Part shown: in pieces, positions 26,990-35,294 of the stretch | How the letters are laid out: each line of letters opens with the position of its first letter | Numbering within the stretch: position 1 is the stretch's first letter | Assembly: GCF_008386585.1 (NCBI RefSeq) | Contig: NZ_VUOB01000027.1 | Span: forward strand, 1 to 63,894 | Direction: 5' to 3' | DNA length: 63,894 nt | DNA from: Solihabitans fulvus | Lineage (GTDB): Bacteria; Actinomycetota; Actinomycetes; Mycobacteriales; Pseudonocardiaceae | Program-made: the position numbers and the translations under genes | Notes under the pieces: model-generated | Databases searched by the model: none | What the model was told of the DNA's origin: nothing | Seen by the model: only the letters and a program-made list of their open reading frames with translations

Positions 26990-29044
26990 ATGCGGTTACC
27001 CAAGTCCCTGCTCGCCGTGCTGACCCTGCTCACCACCGGCGTGGCCACAGCCGGCCTCACGGTGACCGGAGCGGCGACCGCCCAGGCGGCCACCCCGTTG
27101 CCCACTCACGTGTTCGCCCCCTACTTCGAGGCGTGGACCGGCGACAGCCCGGCCACCCTGGCCCAGCAGTCCGGCGCGAAGTACCTGACGATGGCGTTCA
27201 TCCAGGCCGCCACCAAGGGTTCGTGCACGGTCTACTGGAACGGCGACAGCAGCCTGCCGATCGCCAGTTCCAGCTTCGGCAACGACATCAACACCATCCG
27301 GTCCAACGGCGGCGACGTCATCCCGTCCTTCGGTGGCTACACCGCGGACAACACCGGAACCGAGATCGCCGACTCCTGCACGGACGTCAACCAGATCGCG
27401 GCGGCCTACGAGAAGGCCATCACCACCTACGACGTGTCGCGGCTCGACTTCGACATCGAGGACAACTCGCTGACCAACAGTGGCGGCATCGACCGCCGCA
27501 ACAAGGCGATGAAGATCGTCGAGGACTGGGCCGCCGGGAACGGGCGGAGCGTGCAGTTCTCCTACACGCTGCCAACGAACACCAGCGGTCTTGCCGACTC
27601 CGGCCTCGCCGTGCTGCGCAGCGCCGTCAGCAACAACGCGCGCGTCGACGTGGTCAACATGATGACGTTCGACTACTACGACGGCTCGACCCACAACATG
27701 GCCGCGGACACCCAGACGTCCGCGCAGGGCCTGTACGACCAGCTCGCCGGCCTCTACCCGGGCAAGTCCCCCGCGCAGCTGTGGGGATCCATCGGCATCA
27801 CCGAGATGATCGGCATCGACGACTTCGGCGCGGCGGAGACGTTCACCACTGCCGACGCCACCACCGTCTACAACTGGGCGGTGTCCAAGGGCATCAACGA
27901 GTTGTCGTTCTGGGCGTTGCAACGCGACAACGGCAGTTGCCCCGGCACCAAGGGTTCCGACTCCTGCTCGGGTGTCGCGCAGAGCACCTGGCAGTTCAGT
28001 CAGACCTTCGAGCCCTTCACCAACGGCAGCACGCCGACCAACGACTTCTCCGTGTCGCTCGGCGCGGGTTCCGGCACGGTGAACGCGGGCGCGTCCACCA
28101 CGGTCGCGGTCAACACCGCCGTTACCACCGGCACCGCGCAGACCGTCAACCTCACCGTCGCGGGCGCGCCGTCGGGCGTCACCGCCACCGTCAGCCCGAC
28201 CTCGGTCACCGCGGGCGGGTCGGCCACGCTCACCCTGGCCGCGGCGTCCTCCGTTCCGTCGGGCACCTACCCGATCACGGTGACGGGCAAGGCAGGGGCG
28301 ACCAGCCACAGCGCGAGCTACAGCCTGACCGTCAAGGGTTCCACCCCTACCAACGACTTCTCGGTCACCCTGAGCCCGACGACGGGCGCGGTCAACGCGG
28401 GCGCGTCCACCACGTCCACGGTGCGTACGGCGGTCACCTCGGGCACCGCGCAGACGGTCACCCTGACGACGTCGGGCGCCCCGGCCGGCGTCACCGCGTC
28501 GGTCAGCCCGACGTCCGTCACCGCGGGCGGGTCGGCCACGCTCACCCTGAACGCGGCGGCGACCACGGCGTCCGGCACGTACGCGGTCATCGTGACCGGT
28601 ACCGCGGGTTCCACCACGCACAGCGCGACGTTCAGCCTGACCGTCATCGGTTCCACGCCGCCGGGCACCGTGACCAACGGCGGATTCGAGTCCGGCAGCC
28701 TGAGCCCGTGGACCGGCCAGCCCGGCGACGTGGTCGTGTCCAGCCCCGCGCACTCCGGCGGCCACGCCGTGCAGGTGACCCCGACGTCCTCGCAGACCGG
28801 TGAGGTGGACCAGACCGTCACCCTCGCGCCCAACCACAGCTACACGCTCACGGCGTGGGTGCAGGGCAACTACGCCTACGTCGGCGTCAGCGGCGGCGCG
28901 AGCGCCAGCGGTTGGACGTCCTCCACCGGCTGGGCCCAACTGACCGTGCCGTTCACCACCGGCTCGTCCGGCACGGTGACCGTGTACGCGCACGGCTGGT
29001 ACGCGCAGGGCAACGTCTACGCGGACGACTTCGATATCAAGTAG
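26990..29044 (+). CDS. Secreted GH18 chitinase with two Ig-like repeats and a C-terminal carbohydrate-binding-like domain
   Basis: 684 residues. ATG 26990 follows AGGAGAG; the signal peptide ends near AQAAT. The GH18 barrel (about 35-345) has the DxDxE signature as DFDIE with catalytic acid E157, and MMTFDYYDG. Two tandem ~100-residue beta-sandwich repeats follow (each starting near STPTNDFSV), very similar in protein and DNA. The last ~135 residues (NGGFESGSLSPW) look like a CBM4/9- or CBM16-type jelly roll. It hydrolyses chitin outside the cell and is likely under DasR-like control. Confidence 0.88.
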   Translation: MRLPKSLLAVLTLLTTGVATAGLTVTGAATAQAATPLPTHVFAPYFEAWTGDSPATLAQQSGAKYLTMAFIQAATKGSCTVYWNGDSSLPIASSSFGNDINTIRSNGGDVIPSFGGYTADNTGTEIADSCTDVNQIAAAYEKAITTYDVSRLDFDIEDNSLTNSGGIDRRNKAMKIVEDWAAGNGRSVQFSYTLPTNTSGLADSGLAVLRSAVSNNARVDVVNMMTFDYYDGSTHNMAADTQTSAQGLYDQLAGLYPGKSPAQLWGSIGITEMIGIDDFGAAETFTTADATTVYNWAVSKGINELSFWALQRDNGSCPGTKGSDSCSGVAQSTWQFSQTFEPFTNGSTPTNDFSVSLGAGSGTVNAGASTTVAVNTAVTTGTAQTVNLTVAGAPSGVTATVSPTSVTAGGSATLTLAAASSVPSGTYPITVTGKAGATSHSASYSLTVKGSTPTNDFSVTLSPTTGAVNAGASTTSTVRTAVTSGTAQTVTLTTSGAPAGVTASVSPTSVTAGGSATLTLNAAATTASGTYAVIVTGTAGSTTHSATFSLTVIGSTPPGTVTNGGFESGSLSPWTGQPGDVVVSSPAHSGGHAVQVTPTSSQTGEVDQTVTLAPNHSYTLTAWVQGNYAYVGVSGGASASGWTSSTGWAQLTVPFTTGSSGTVTVYAHGWYAQGNVYADDFDIK

Positions 29045-29072
29045 CCCGCAGATCCCTTCTCGTGCAACGGTT

Positions 29073-29108
29073 CCGGCGCGGCGAGCACCCAGGTGCCCGC
29101 CGCGCCGG
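29073..29108. terminator. Bidirectional hairpin after the chitinase gene
   Basis: A perfect 11-bp stem (29073-29083 with 29098-29108), extended inside the loop by GCACC/GGTGC, sits between convergent genes. Confidence 0.75.
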
Positions 29109-29123
29109 CCTGTTCGGAGTCAG

Positions 29124-29561
29124 CTAGTCGGCGATCAGCACCGTGCGGGCCCGGAGCCCGGTGCCGCGTTCCTGTTGGCGGCGCACCAACCAACAGCCGG
29201 GCGCGACGCCGCTGCCGCCGTGTTCGGGGTGTACCAGGTACGCCGGTTCGGTGTTCTCGAACACCGCGATCCCGAGGCCGATCGGGTCGCGCAGCGAGGT
29301 CGTCCACCGGCAGGTGTGCGGGTCGGCGACGAGGGTGTGCGGGTTGTTGCCGGCGATTCCCCTGACGAGTTCGACGCCACCGGGAGGAACCTGTCGCCAC
29401 GGTGTCGGCGACCACATCGTCACCGTGCCGAGCATGGCCAGCGGGATGACGATCAGGTCGCCCTGCGCCTGCACCCCGTCGACCACCGGGACGGCGACCT
29501 GTCGTTCGAGATGGTCCAGCACGTCGAGGCCGGTCCGGTCGAGCAGTTCTGCCAGTTCCAT
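29124..29561 (-). CDS. Uncharacterised protein, partner of the DUF6745 gene
   Basis: 145 residues from ATG 29561, preceded by an AGGTG-like RBS. No membrane segment or signal is seen. It contains QGDLIVIPLAML and, near the C-terminus, HPEHGGSGVAPGCWLVRRQQE and ARTVLIAD. I do not recognise the family. It starts 26 bp after the DUF6745 stop codon, so the two form an operon. The same pairing elsewhere would show whether they act together. Confidence 0.65.
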   Translation of the reverse strand: MELAELLDRTGLDVLDHLERQVAVPVVDGVQAQGDLIVIPLAMLGTVTMWSPTPWRQVPPGGVELVRGIAGNNPHTLVADPHTCRWTTSLRDPIGLGIAVFENTEPAYLVHPEHGGSGVAPGCWLVRRQQERGTGLRARTVLIAD

Positions 29562-29587
29562 GATGATCACCTGTGGTGTGCGAAGGG

Positions 29588-30787
29588 TCAGGTTCGGCGC
29601 TGCAACAGGGCGTACTGGGCTCCGGTGAGCCCATAGGACCAGCCGGCCGCGTCGATCGGGTCGTCGAACCAGGACGGCACGTGCAGCCCGTACCGCCGCC
29701 GCGTGCCGTCGCGTTCCACCGAACCGTTGACGGCCAGCAACAGGCGGACCGACGCGCCCCGCTGGGCGTAGGGCAGGTCGTAGAGGTGTAGTTCGCAGCC
29801 GGGGTTGCCGGGATCGGACGACCGGCCGACCAGTCGCAGCCGCGCCAGCTCGATGTACGACTCCCAGCCGATGCGTTCGATCGCGCACCGGCGCACCTCC
29901 ACGTTGCGCTCGGCGGCGATCAGCTCCACGGTCGGCCCGTCGATCACCCAGGACGGCACCCTGGTGCCGTGCCAGGAATGCACGGCCCAACCGTCCGGGA
30001 AGACCACCGAGGGGCCCGTCGCGTTGTGCATCCGCGCCTCGCCGTACACGGCGTCGGGCACCGGTTCGGTGCGGACCGCCAGCGGCCGTTCGGCGATCAC
30101 GCACACGTCCGCTCTCGGCCACCACCAGCCGCAGGACCGCGCGAGCGTCGCCCACAGCTCCAGCTCCGCCGCGTCGGCCGGGTTGACGCGCGCGCCGGCG
30201 ACCCGCCTGCGCACGTCGTGGTATGCCACCCAGTCGGCTTCCTGTTGGCCGTACCAGAACATGCCGAGCCTGTCGGGCAGCGCCGCCCGCATCACGCCGG
30301 CGACGGAGTCCCGCACGGTTCGGCGCAACGCGCCCCGCACACCATGGTCCACAATGGACTTCAGGGTGTCCCCGGAGCGCAGCGCGGCGACGGGATCCTG
30401 CGGAGGTTGGCTGGACAGGAAGGAGGAGTCCCGGTTCGTCCAGCGGTGGCCCTCGAGCCGATGTCGCAACGCGGACACCAGTGACGCCAGCCTGTTCTCC
30501 AGCGGCCACGGGCCGTGCGACGAGAGGACGTGCGGGGACGGTGGCAGCTCGCGGAGGGCAGCCGATGGCGACTCGACCCAGACGAATGCCGGCGGGGGAT
30601 GGTCGACCCGCGCGTAGAGGTCCGTGATGGCGCCCTCGGTGGCGGCGCGGTCGGCTGGCACGCCGCACAGCGCATGGCCGAGCCATTCGGTGCGGAGTTC
30701 GACGGCGTGTGCCCAGAGATCGAGGTCTCGGGCGAACTGGTTGAGAACGGCACTGCTGCGGGACTTACGCCCGCGACGCGCGCTCAC
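29588..30787 (-). CDS. DUF6745-domain protein
   Basis: 399 residues from GTG 30787. It is soluble and Trp-rich. The region around residues 240-330 has the repeating pattern ARMHNATGPSVVFPDGWAVHSWHGTRVPSWVI, typical of DUF6745, followed by IERIGWESYI. The N-terminal half is helical, with FWYGQQEADWVAYHDV. Its biochemical role is unknown. It leads a two-gene operon with the protein at 29124-29561. Confidence 0.65.
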   Translation of the reverse strand: MSARRGRKSRSSAVLNQFARDLDLWAHAVELRTEWLGHALCGVPADRAATEGAITDLYARVDHPPPAFVWVESPSAALRELPPSPHVLSSHGPWPLENRLASLVSALRHRLEGHRWTNRDSSFLSSQPPQDPVAALRSGDTLKSIVDHGVRGALRRTVRDSVAGVMRAALPDRLGMFWYGQQEADWVAYHDVRRRVAGARVNPADAAELELWATLARSCGWWWPRADVCVIAERPLAVRTEPVPDAVYGEARMHNATGPSVVFPDGWAVHSWHGTRVPSWVIDGPTVELIAAERNVEVRRCAIERIGWESYIELARLRLVGRSSDPGNPGCELHLYDLPYAQRGASVRLLLAVNGSVERDGTRRRYGLHVPSWFDDPIDAAGWSYGLTGAQYALLQRRT

Positions 30788-30935
30788 CTCGTGCGGGCGA
30801 ACACGCCCTTTCCTTCAGACATGGGCACGATGGTGGCAGTCGACATCGCTTTTCCGCAACCCCCTTCGCGATCGGGCCGCCGAGCCGCCGAGCCGGCGAG
30901 TGAACCGGCGAACCGGCGACGGGACGGCCGGGTGG

Positions 30936-32141
30936 TCAGCCGAGTCGCCTGCGGCGGCGCGGTCGCGACAGCCCGCCGGAGCAGTACACCTGCCAGAACA
31001 CCGTCGCCGTCACCGCCCACACCAGCCCCGCGATCCCGACGCGCTCGCCGAACAGGCCGAGCGCGAGCGGTACGGCGAAGCAGGGCAGCGCCCAGCCGAG
31101 CAGGCGACGGGACACCCGGCCCGTCGCGACGCTGCCGATCACACAGATCCCGAAGTAGGCCATGATCGCCCCGCACAACAGCCAGCGCGCGCCCGGTTGC
31201 AGGACGTCGTGCGACTGGTGCACCGCGGCCCCGAGCCCCGCGGCGAGCGCGGCCACCACCGCGGTGGTCACGGCGTGCAGCAGCATGATGTGCCGCAGGG
31301 GAAGGCGATCGGGCCGAAGCTGTGGGACACCGGCGAAACCGTGCGTCAGCGACAGCATCCACACGCCGACGAGCAGGCTGAACGCGCCGAGCGCGGTCAG
31401 CACCGTGCCGCGATCCCAGGTCAGTTCCGACGCGCCGGAGATGATCAGGATCATGCCCTCGCCGAGCACGATGATCACGTACAGGCCCAGCCGTTCGGCG
31501 AGGTGGGCGACGTTCGCGTGGGCGGCCTCGATCGTGGGAATCCGTTCGGGCGACGGCCTGCGCCACTTGATGACCTGGTTCAGCTGTTTGGTCGCCTCGC
31601 TGAGCTGCCTCGAACCCGACACGGTGAACAGGATGAGGAAGTCGACGGCGATGCCGAGCGCCCACAACCAGTAGCGGGCCGGCGGGTGCACCCACAGCGA
31701 GATGATCCACGGCAGCGTGCCGCCGCCGACCTGGGCGAGCGGCCAGTCCACGACGACGGTGCCGTCCCGCCAGACGCGGCCGGCGACCCAGCGCAGCAGG
31801 ACGTAGCCCACGATGAACACCGCCGCGTGCGTCTCGCGGATGCCCGCGACCGAGGCCGCGATGACCGCCATGCCGAGCATGCCGACCAGCATCGTGCGGG
31901 TGCTGGCCTGCTCGGCCATGACGTTGCCGTAGACGGTGAAACTGGTCCACGCGATCCAGAAGGCGAAGTACAGCAGCGCGTACAGGGCCAGGTCGGCGAC
32001 GGAGGGCCCCTCGTGCAGCACGTGCGCGAGCTGTCCGACGCCTGCGACGACGACCAGGTCGAAGAACAGCTCGGTCCAGGTCGCGTGCTGTTCCGCGCCA
32101 ACGCCCTCGTCGGAGGGCACTGCCGGGTCGGATGCGGTCAT
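30936..32141 (-). CDS. Low-temperature-requirement A (LtrA) family membrane protein
   Basis: About 401 residues from ATG 32141 (ATG 32153 is also possible). The family signature WTELFFDLVVVAGVGQLAH opens the first helix, and some ten more hydrophobic helices follow. A conserved ERLGLYVIIVLGEGMI segment lies in the middle. LtrA was named from a Listeria cold-growth phenotype; its transport or enzymatic function is unknown. It is monocistronic, with a terminator hairpin from the neighbouring gene upstream of it. Confidence 0.85.
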   Translation of the reverse strand: MTASDPAVPSDEGVGAEQHATWTELFFDLVVVAGVGQLAHVLHEGPSVADLALYALLYFAFWIAWTSFTVYGNVMAEQASTRTMLVGMLGMAVIAASVAGIRETHAAVFIVGYVLLRWVAGRVWRDGTVVVDWPLAQVGGGTLPWIISLWVHPPARYWLWALGIAVDFLILFTVSGSRQLSEATKQLNQVIKWRRPSPERIPTIEAAHANVAHLAERLGLYVIIVLGEGMILIISGASELTWDRGTVLTALGAFSLLVGVWMLSLTHGFAGVPQLRPDRLPLRHIMLLHAVTTAVVAALAAGLGAAVHQSHDVLQPGARWLLCGAIMAYFGICVIGSVATGRVSRRLLGWALPCFAVPLALGLFGERVGIAGLVWAVTATVFWQVYCSGGLSRPRRRRRLG

Positions 32142-32257
32142 GCACGCGATCATCGGCCCCCGGCCGGTCACGCGCCACGCGAGGCTTGCTTTCGCCCGCC
32201 GGGAGCGACCGAGAGCCGCCGGGGAGCCGGTGGTCGTTGCCGTCACGAGCCGTCGAC

Positions 32258-32301
32258 GGCCGGAGCCGGGGCGCCACCTCGATGGCGTCCCGGCTCCGGC
32301 C
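32258..32301 (-). terminator. Hairpin downstream of the small repeated-domain gene
   Basis: A 19-bp stem with one mismatch (32258-32276 with 32283-32301) and a 6-base loop lies 19 bp past the stop codon of the 32320-32733 gene. Confidence 0.7.
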
Positions 32302-32319
32302 TCGTGACTCGCTCTCGGG

Positions 32320-32733
32320 TCAGAACATTCCGGCGTAGAGATAGGTGCCCGGCAGACGGGTGTCCTCGACCAACCGGACCTGGTCACCCGCGCGGGGGAT
32401 CTGCACCTTCGACACGATGGCCTCGAGGGTCAGGTTGTCCGAACCGCCGGCCGGCAGTACGACCAGCGTCACGACGGGGTCGTGGTTGACCAGCCGGCCG
32501 GTGTCGGCGATCGACACGACCAGCGCCGAGGTGGTCGGCGCGCCGGTGGCCAGCAGCGCCTGCACCTCGAGGCCAGAGTTCAGCGCGCCGACCGACTGCT
32601 GGATCTTGGCGAAGTCGTCAGAGCCGACGAAGGCGCGGGTGGCGCGGCCGTAGAAACCCTTGCCGCTGGCCACCTTGTTGGCGATCTCCAGGCCGCGCTC
32701 CTCGCGGCTCTTGCGCTTTCCGAACAGTCCCAT
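32320..32733 (-). CDS. Uncharacterised small protein with one copy of a repeated beta domain
   Basis: 137 residues from ATG 32733 with GAGGAAC-like RBS. The basic N-terminus (MGLFGKRKSREERG) precedes a ~75-residue domain: ALVVSIADTGRLVNHDPVV, then QVRLVEDTRLPGTYLYA. The same domain occurs twice in the upstream gene product (TAVRRTGLSVNDQPQL). No enzyme motif is visible. The two genes are probably co-transcribed, 59 bp apart. Confidence 0.65.
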   Translation of the reverse strand: MGLFGKRKSREERGLEIANKVASGKGFYGRATRAFVGSDDFAKIQQSVGALNSGLEVQALLATGAPTTSALVVSIADTGRLVNHDPVVTLVVLPAGGSDNLTLEAIVSKVQIPRAGDQVRLVEDTRLPGTYLYAGMF

Positions 32734-32792
32734 GGTGTTCCTCTTCCTGTGGTCGAGCTCGCTGGTGCCGGATGCGGATACGTCGCGGGGTT

Positions 32793-33332
32793 TCACGCGT
32801 GCGGGTTGGCTGGCAGCTGGAGGGTGACCTCGTGCTCGTCCTCCGGCAGGTAGTAGGCGGTGACGACGCGGCCCGGCTGGAGCAGGCCGACGGTCCGCGC
32901 GGCGACGACCTTGGTGACCGTCGTCTCGTACGTGCTGCTGTCGCGGCGGTTCACCAGGAGCGTCAGGGCCAGCTCGGCGTTGCCCTGCACGATCCTTCCG
33001 GTCGGCCGGGTCGCGGCGACCACGGCCTCGGTGCGGATGCCCCGGTTGGCGACGTCGATGCTGCGCTCGGTGCTGAGCCCCGACCGGATCAGCACCTGGT
33101 TGTGCGCGGCCTGGATCAGCGCCTGGTCGCCGCTCTTGTCGATCTCCACGCGGTCGGTGCGTCCCGGCAGGTAGCGCACCGGCAGCACCGTGCCCGGCGC
33201 GAGGACGGACAGCTCGGTGAGGTCCACGATCTGCGTGGCGACCGACTCGAAGCTCTGCCCGTCGGGGGTCCGCACGGTCATGCTGATCGCCAGCTGCGGC
33301 TGGTCGTTGACGCTCAGGCCGGTGCGCCGCAC
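32793..33332 (-). CDS. Uncharacterised protein with two copies of a repeated beta domain
   Basis: Ends at 32793; the start is uncertain. The open frame continues to 33827 but its distal part is antisense to a well-supported plus-strand gene, so a start near GTG 33332 or slightly upstream is most likely, giving ~179 residues. Two related domains are seen: GLSVNDQPQLAISMTVRTP...LPVRYLP and TGRIVQGNAELALTLLV...VTAYYLP. Both match the domain in the next gene. The function is unknown. It diverges from the TPR-CHAT operon with almost no gap. Confidence 0.55.
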   Translation of the reverse strand: MRRTGLSVNDQPQLAISMTVRTPDGQSFESVATQIVDLTELSVLAPGTVLPVRYLPGRTDRVEIDKSGDQALIQAAHNQVLIRSGLSTERSIDVANRGIRTEAVVAATRPTGRIVQGNAELALTLLVNRRDSSTYETTVTKVVAARTVGLLQPGRVVTAYYLPEDEHEVTLQLPANPHA

Positions 33333-33381
33333 CGCCGTGATCGTGCCGATGCCGATCGGGGCGTCGCGCAGCTCCCTGCTG

Positions 33382-33726
33382 GTGCGCGCGCACGGCGCGC
33401 GCCGACGGATCGAGATCAGCGCTGCGGCCGGGAGCGTGGCTCCGGCTCCCGGGGTTCGGCTCGCGGCCGAGGTCAGGGTGGACCGGGGCGACGCGGACCG
33501 GATCGCGCTTGACCGGGGCGAGGACGAGTGGGGCGGCGGCGCCGACGTGCCGGTGACGGCCGGTTCGCTGGTGAACGTCGGCGTGCTGCTGCCCGGCTTC
33601 GACGCCGGACCCGGTGCGGATGTCCGGGCCGAGCGGGCGTCGGTGAGGGCGCTGGCCGCGCGCAGGCTCGCGGCCGCCGACCCGTTCCTCGCCGAGCTCG
33701 TCGCCGCGGGCGGGGTGGGCCGATGA
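33382..33726 (+). CDS. Small protein translationally coupled to the TPR-CHAT genes
   Basis: About 114 residues from GTG 33382 (ATG 33349 is an alternative). Coding is supported by strong G/C third positions and by its TGA overlapping the ATG of the TPR gene (33723-33726). It contains VNVGVLLPGFDAGPG and an alanine-rich C-terminal helix. No family is recognised. By position it is the first gene of a three-gene operon, a place often taken by a small partner in caspase/TPR conflict systems. Confidence 0.6.
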   Translation: MRAHGARRRIEISAAAGSVAPAPGVRLAAEVRVDRGDADRIALDRGEDEWGGGADVPVTAGSLVNVGVLLPGFDAGPGADVRAERASVRALAARRLAAADPFLAELVAAGGVGR

Positions 33727-35294
33727 CGGCCGTCCTGTTCGGCGAGCCGTTCGACACCGGCCTCGCGACGGCGGAGCGGCTCCTCGAGGCGGCCGATCTC
33801 GTTGCCGCGCAACAGGTGTACGAGCAACTGCTGGCGGCGACCGAGGCGTCGTTCCTACGCGCCTACCTGCTGACCAACATCGGCATGACGCAGCTGGAAC
33901 GCGCGGACCTCGCCGGCAGCGCGGCCAGTCACGACGAGGCGATCGCCCTGCTGCGCGCCATCGCGTCCGCCGACCTGGACCCGATCGAACGGCAGCTGTG
34001 CCTTGACGTCCTGCTGAAGGCGCTGATCGGCCAGGGCGACCTGCGCCGCAAATCCGGCGACCTGGCCGCGGCGCTGGCGAGCCTCGACGAGGCCGGGACC
34101 CTGCTGCCCGGGTTCGACGGCGACGGCACCCGCGCCGCCGAACTGGGCAACACCAGGGCGATGGTGCTGATGTCGCGGGGCGACTGGGGCGCCGCCGAGG
34201 AGATCGCCGCGCTGACACTGTCCACAACGGACAGTCGGGTGAACACCGTGCCGTACCTGCTCACCACGCTCGGCCTGATCTGCGGGTCGACCGGCCGGTT
34301 CGACGACGCGGAGGACTACCTCGCGCAGGCCGGCGACCTGCTGGGGGACGAGCAGCCGCAGCTGATCGCGCACCGGGGCTTCGTCGCGATGCGGCGCGGC
34401 GACTTCGCCGTCGCGGAGGAGCTGTACACCGAGGCGGCGGCGATCTTCGAGCGGCGCAGGCGGCCCGGCGACCTCGCCGTCTGCGAACAGGCGCGCGGCC
34501 TGCTCGCCGCGCGGCGGGGCGACCCGGCGCTGGCGGCGGACCTGATGTCGTCGAGCCTGGCCGAGTTCGAGCGGCACGGGCTCGCGGTCGCCGCCGCGGA
34601 CACCGCGTTGCTGTTGAGCCAGCAGGCGTACGGCCGGGGCGACATCGCCGAGATGGCGCGGCTGTCCGAGCAGGCGCGCGCCGTGTACGAGTCGCGGGGG
34701 CTGTACGAGCGCTGCGCGCAGACGGACTTCCTGACGGCGGCCAGCATCGAGGAGGGGCTGACCCGCTCGGCGTACGGCGAGCACGAGGCCGCCGCCGTGG
34801 ACTCGGCGCTGGCGCTGGCGATCCCGGCCGCGCTGGCGCTGGAGGCGATGCGCTGCGACTTCGCCTCCGGCCACGCCAGGCGGCAATGGTTGGCGCTCGC
34901 GGAGGAGGCGGTGCGGCTCGCGTTCCGGCTCGCCGTCCGCAGGGGAGACCCCGGGCTGCTGTTCGAGCTGGTGGAGTTCCGCTGTGCCGGCGTCCCGCTC
35001 GACCGGGCGGCCGGCGAGATCGGCGCGAGTGCCGCGCCACCCGACGGCGCCGTGAAGCTGTTGCCCGACAACGGAACGGCCGCGACGACGTTGTCCGCGA
35101 CGACGCTGTCTGAGACGGCGCTGTCCGGGGCGGTCGCGGACGTCGCCGTGTCCGAGGGCCTGCGCGTCGCGCCGCCGCCGCAGGTGCTGATGTCGCCGGA
35201 CTCGGGCCGGGTCGCGCTGCGCGAGTACCTCGACGCGGCGCGGCAGCGGTACCGTCGCAGGATCGTGAGCGAGGAGACGGTGGCGTCGTGGTGA
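33723..35294 (+). CDS. Tetratricopeptide-repeat protein
   Basis: 523 residues. Residues ~10-400 are tandem helical repeats with TPR spacing, for example AYLLTNIGMTQLERADLAGS, LTTLGLICGSTGRFDDAEDY and VCEQARGLLAARRGDPALA. The C-terminal ~100 residues are variable, with a short repetitive TTLSATTLSETALSG stretch, then a helix. Start and stop both overlap the neighbouring genes, so it is produced in step with the CHAT protein. Such TPR proteins typically sense a trigger and hold the CHAT protease-like partner. Confidence 0.8.
   Translation: MTAVLFGEPFDTGLATAERLLEAADLVAAQQVYEQLLAATEASFLRAYLLTNIGMTQLERADLAGSAASHDEAIALLRAIASADLDPIERQLCLDVLLKALIGQGDLRRKSGDLAAALASLDEAGTLLPGFDGDGTRAAELGNTRAMVLMSRGDWGAAEEIAALTLSTTDSRVNTVPYLLTTLGLICGSTGRFDDAEDYLAQAGDLLGDEQPQLIAHRGFVAMRRGDFAVAEELYTEAAAIFERRRRPGDLAVCEQARGLLAARRGDPALAADLMSSSLAEFERHGLAVAAADTALLLSQQAYGRGDIAEMARLSEQARAVYESRGLYERCAQTDFLTAASIEEGLTRSAYGEHEAAAVDSALALAIPAALALEAMRCDFASGHARRQWLALAEEAVRLAFRLAVRRGDPGLLFELVEFRCAGVPLDRAAGEIGASAAPPDGAVKLLPDNGTAATTLSATTLSETALSGAVADVAVSEGLRVAPPPQVLMSPDSGRVALREYLDAARQRYRRRIVSEETVASW

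Noticed and set aside
33333..33827. N-terminal extension of the two-domain minus-strand protein
   Set aside because: The added sequence is Ala/Pro/Ser/Arg-rich and antisense to a coupled plus-strand gene with better codon bias.
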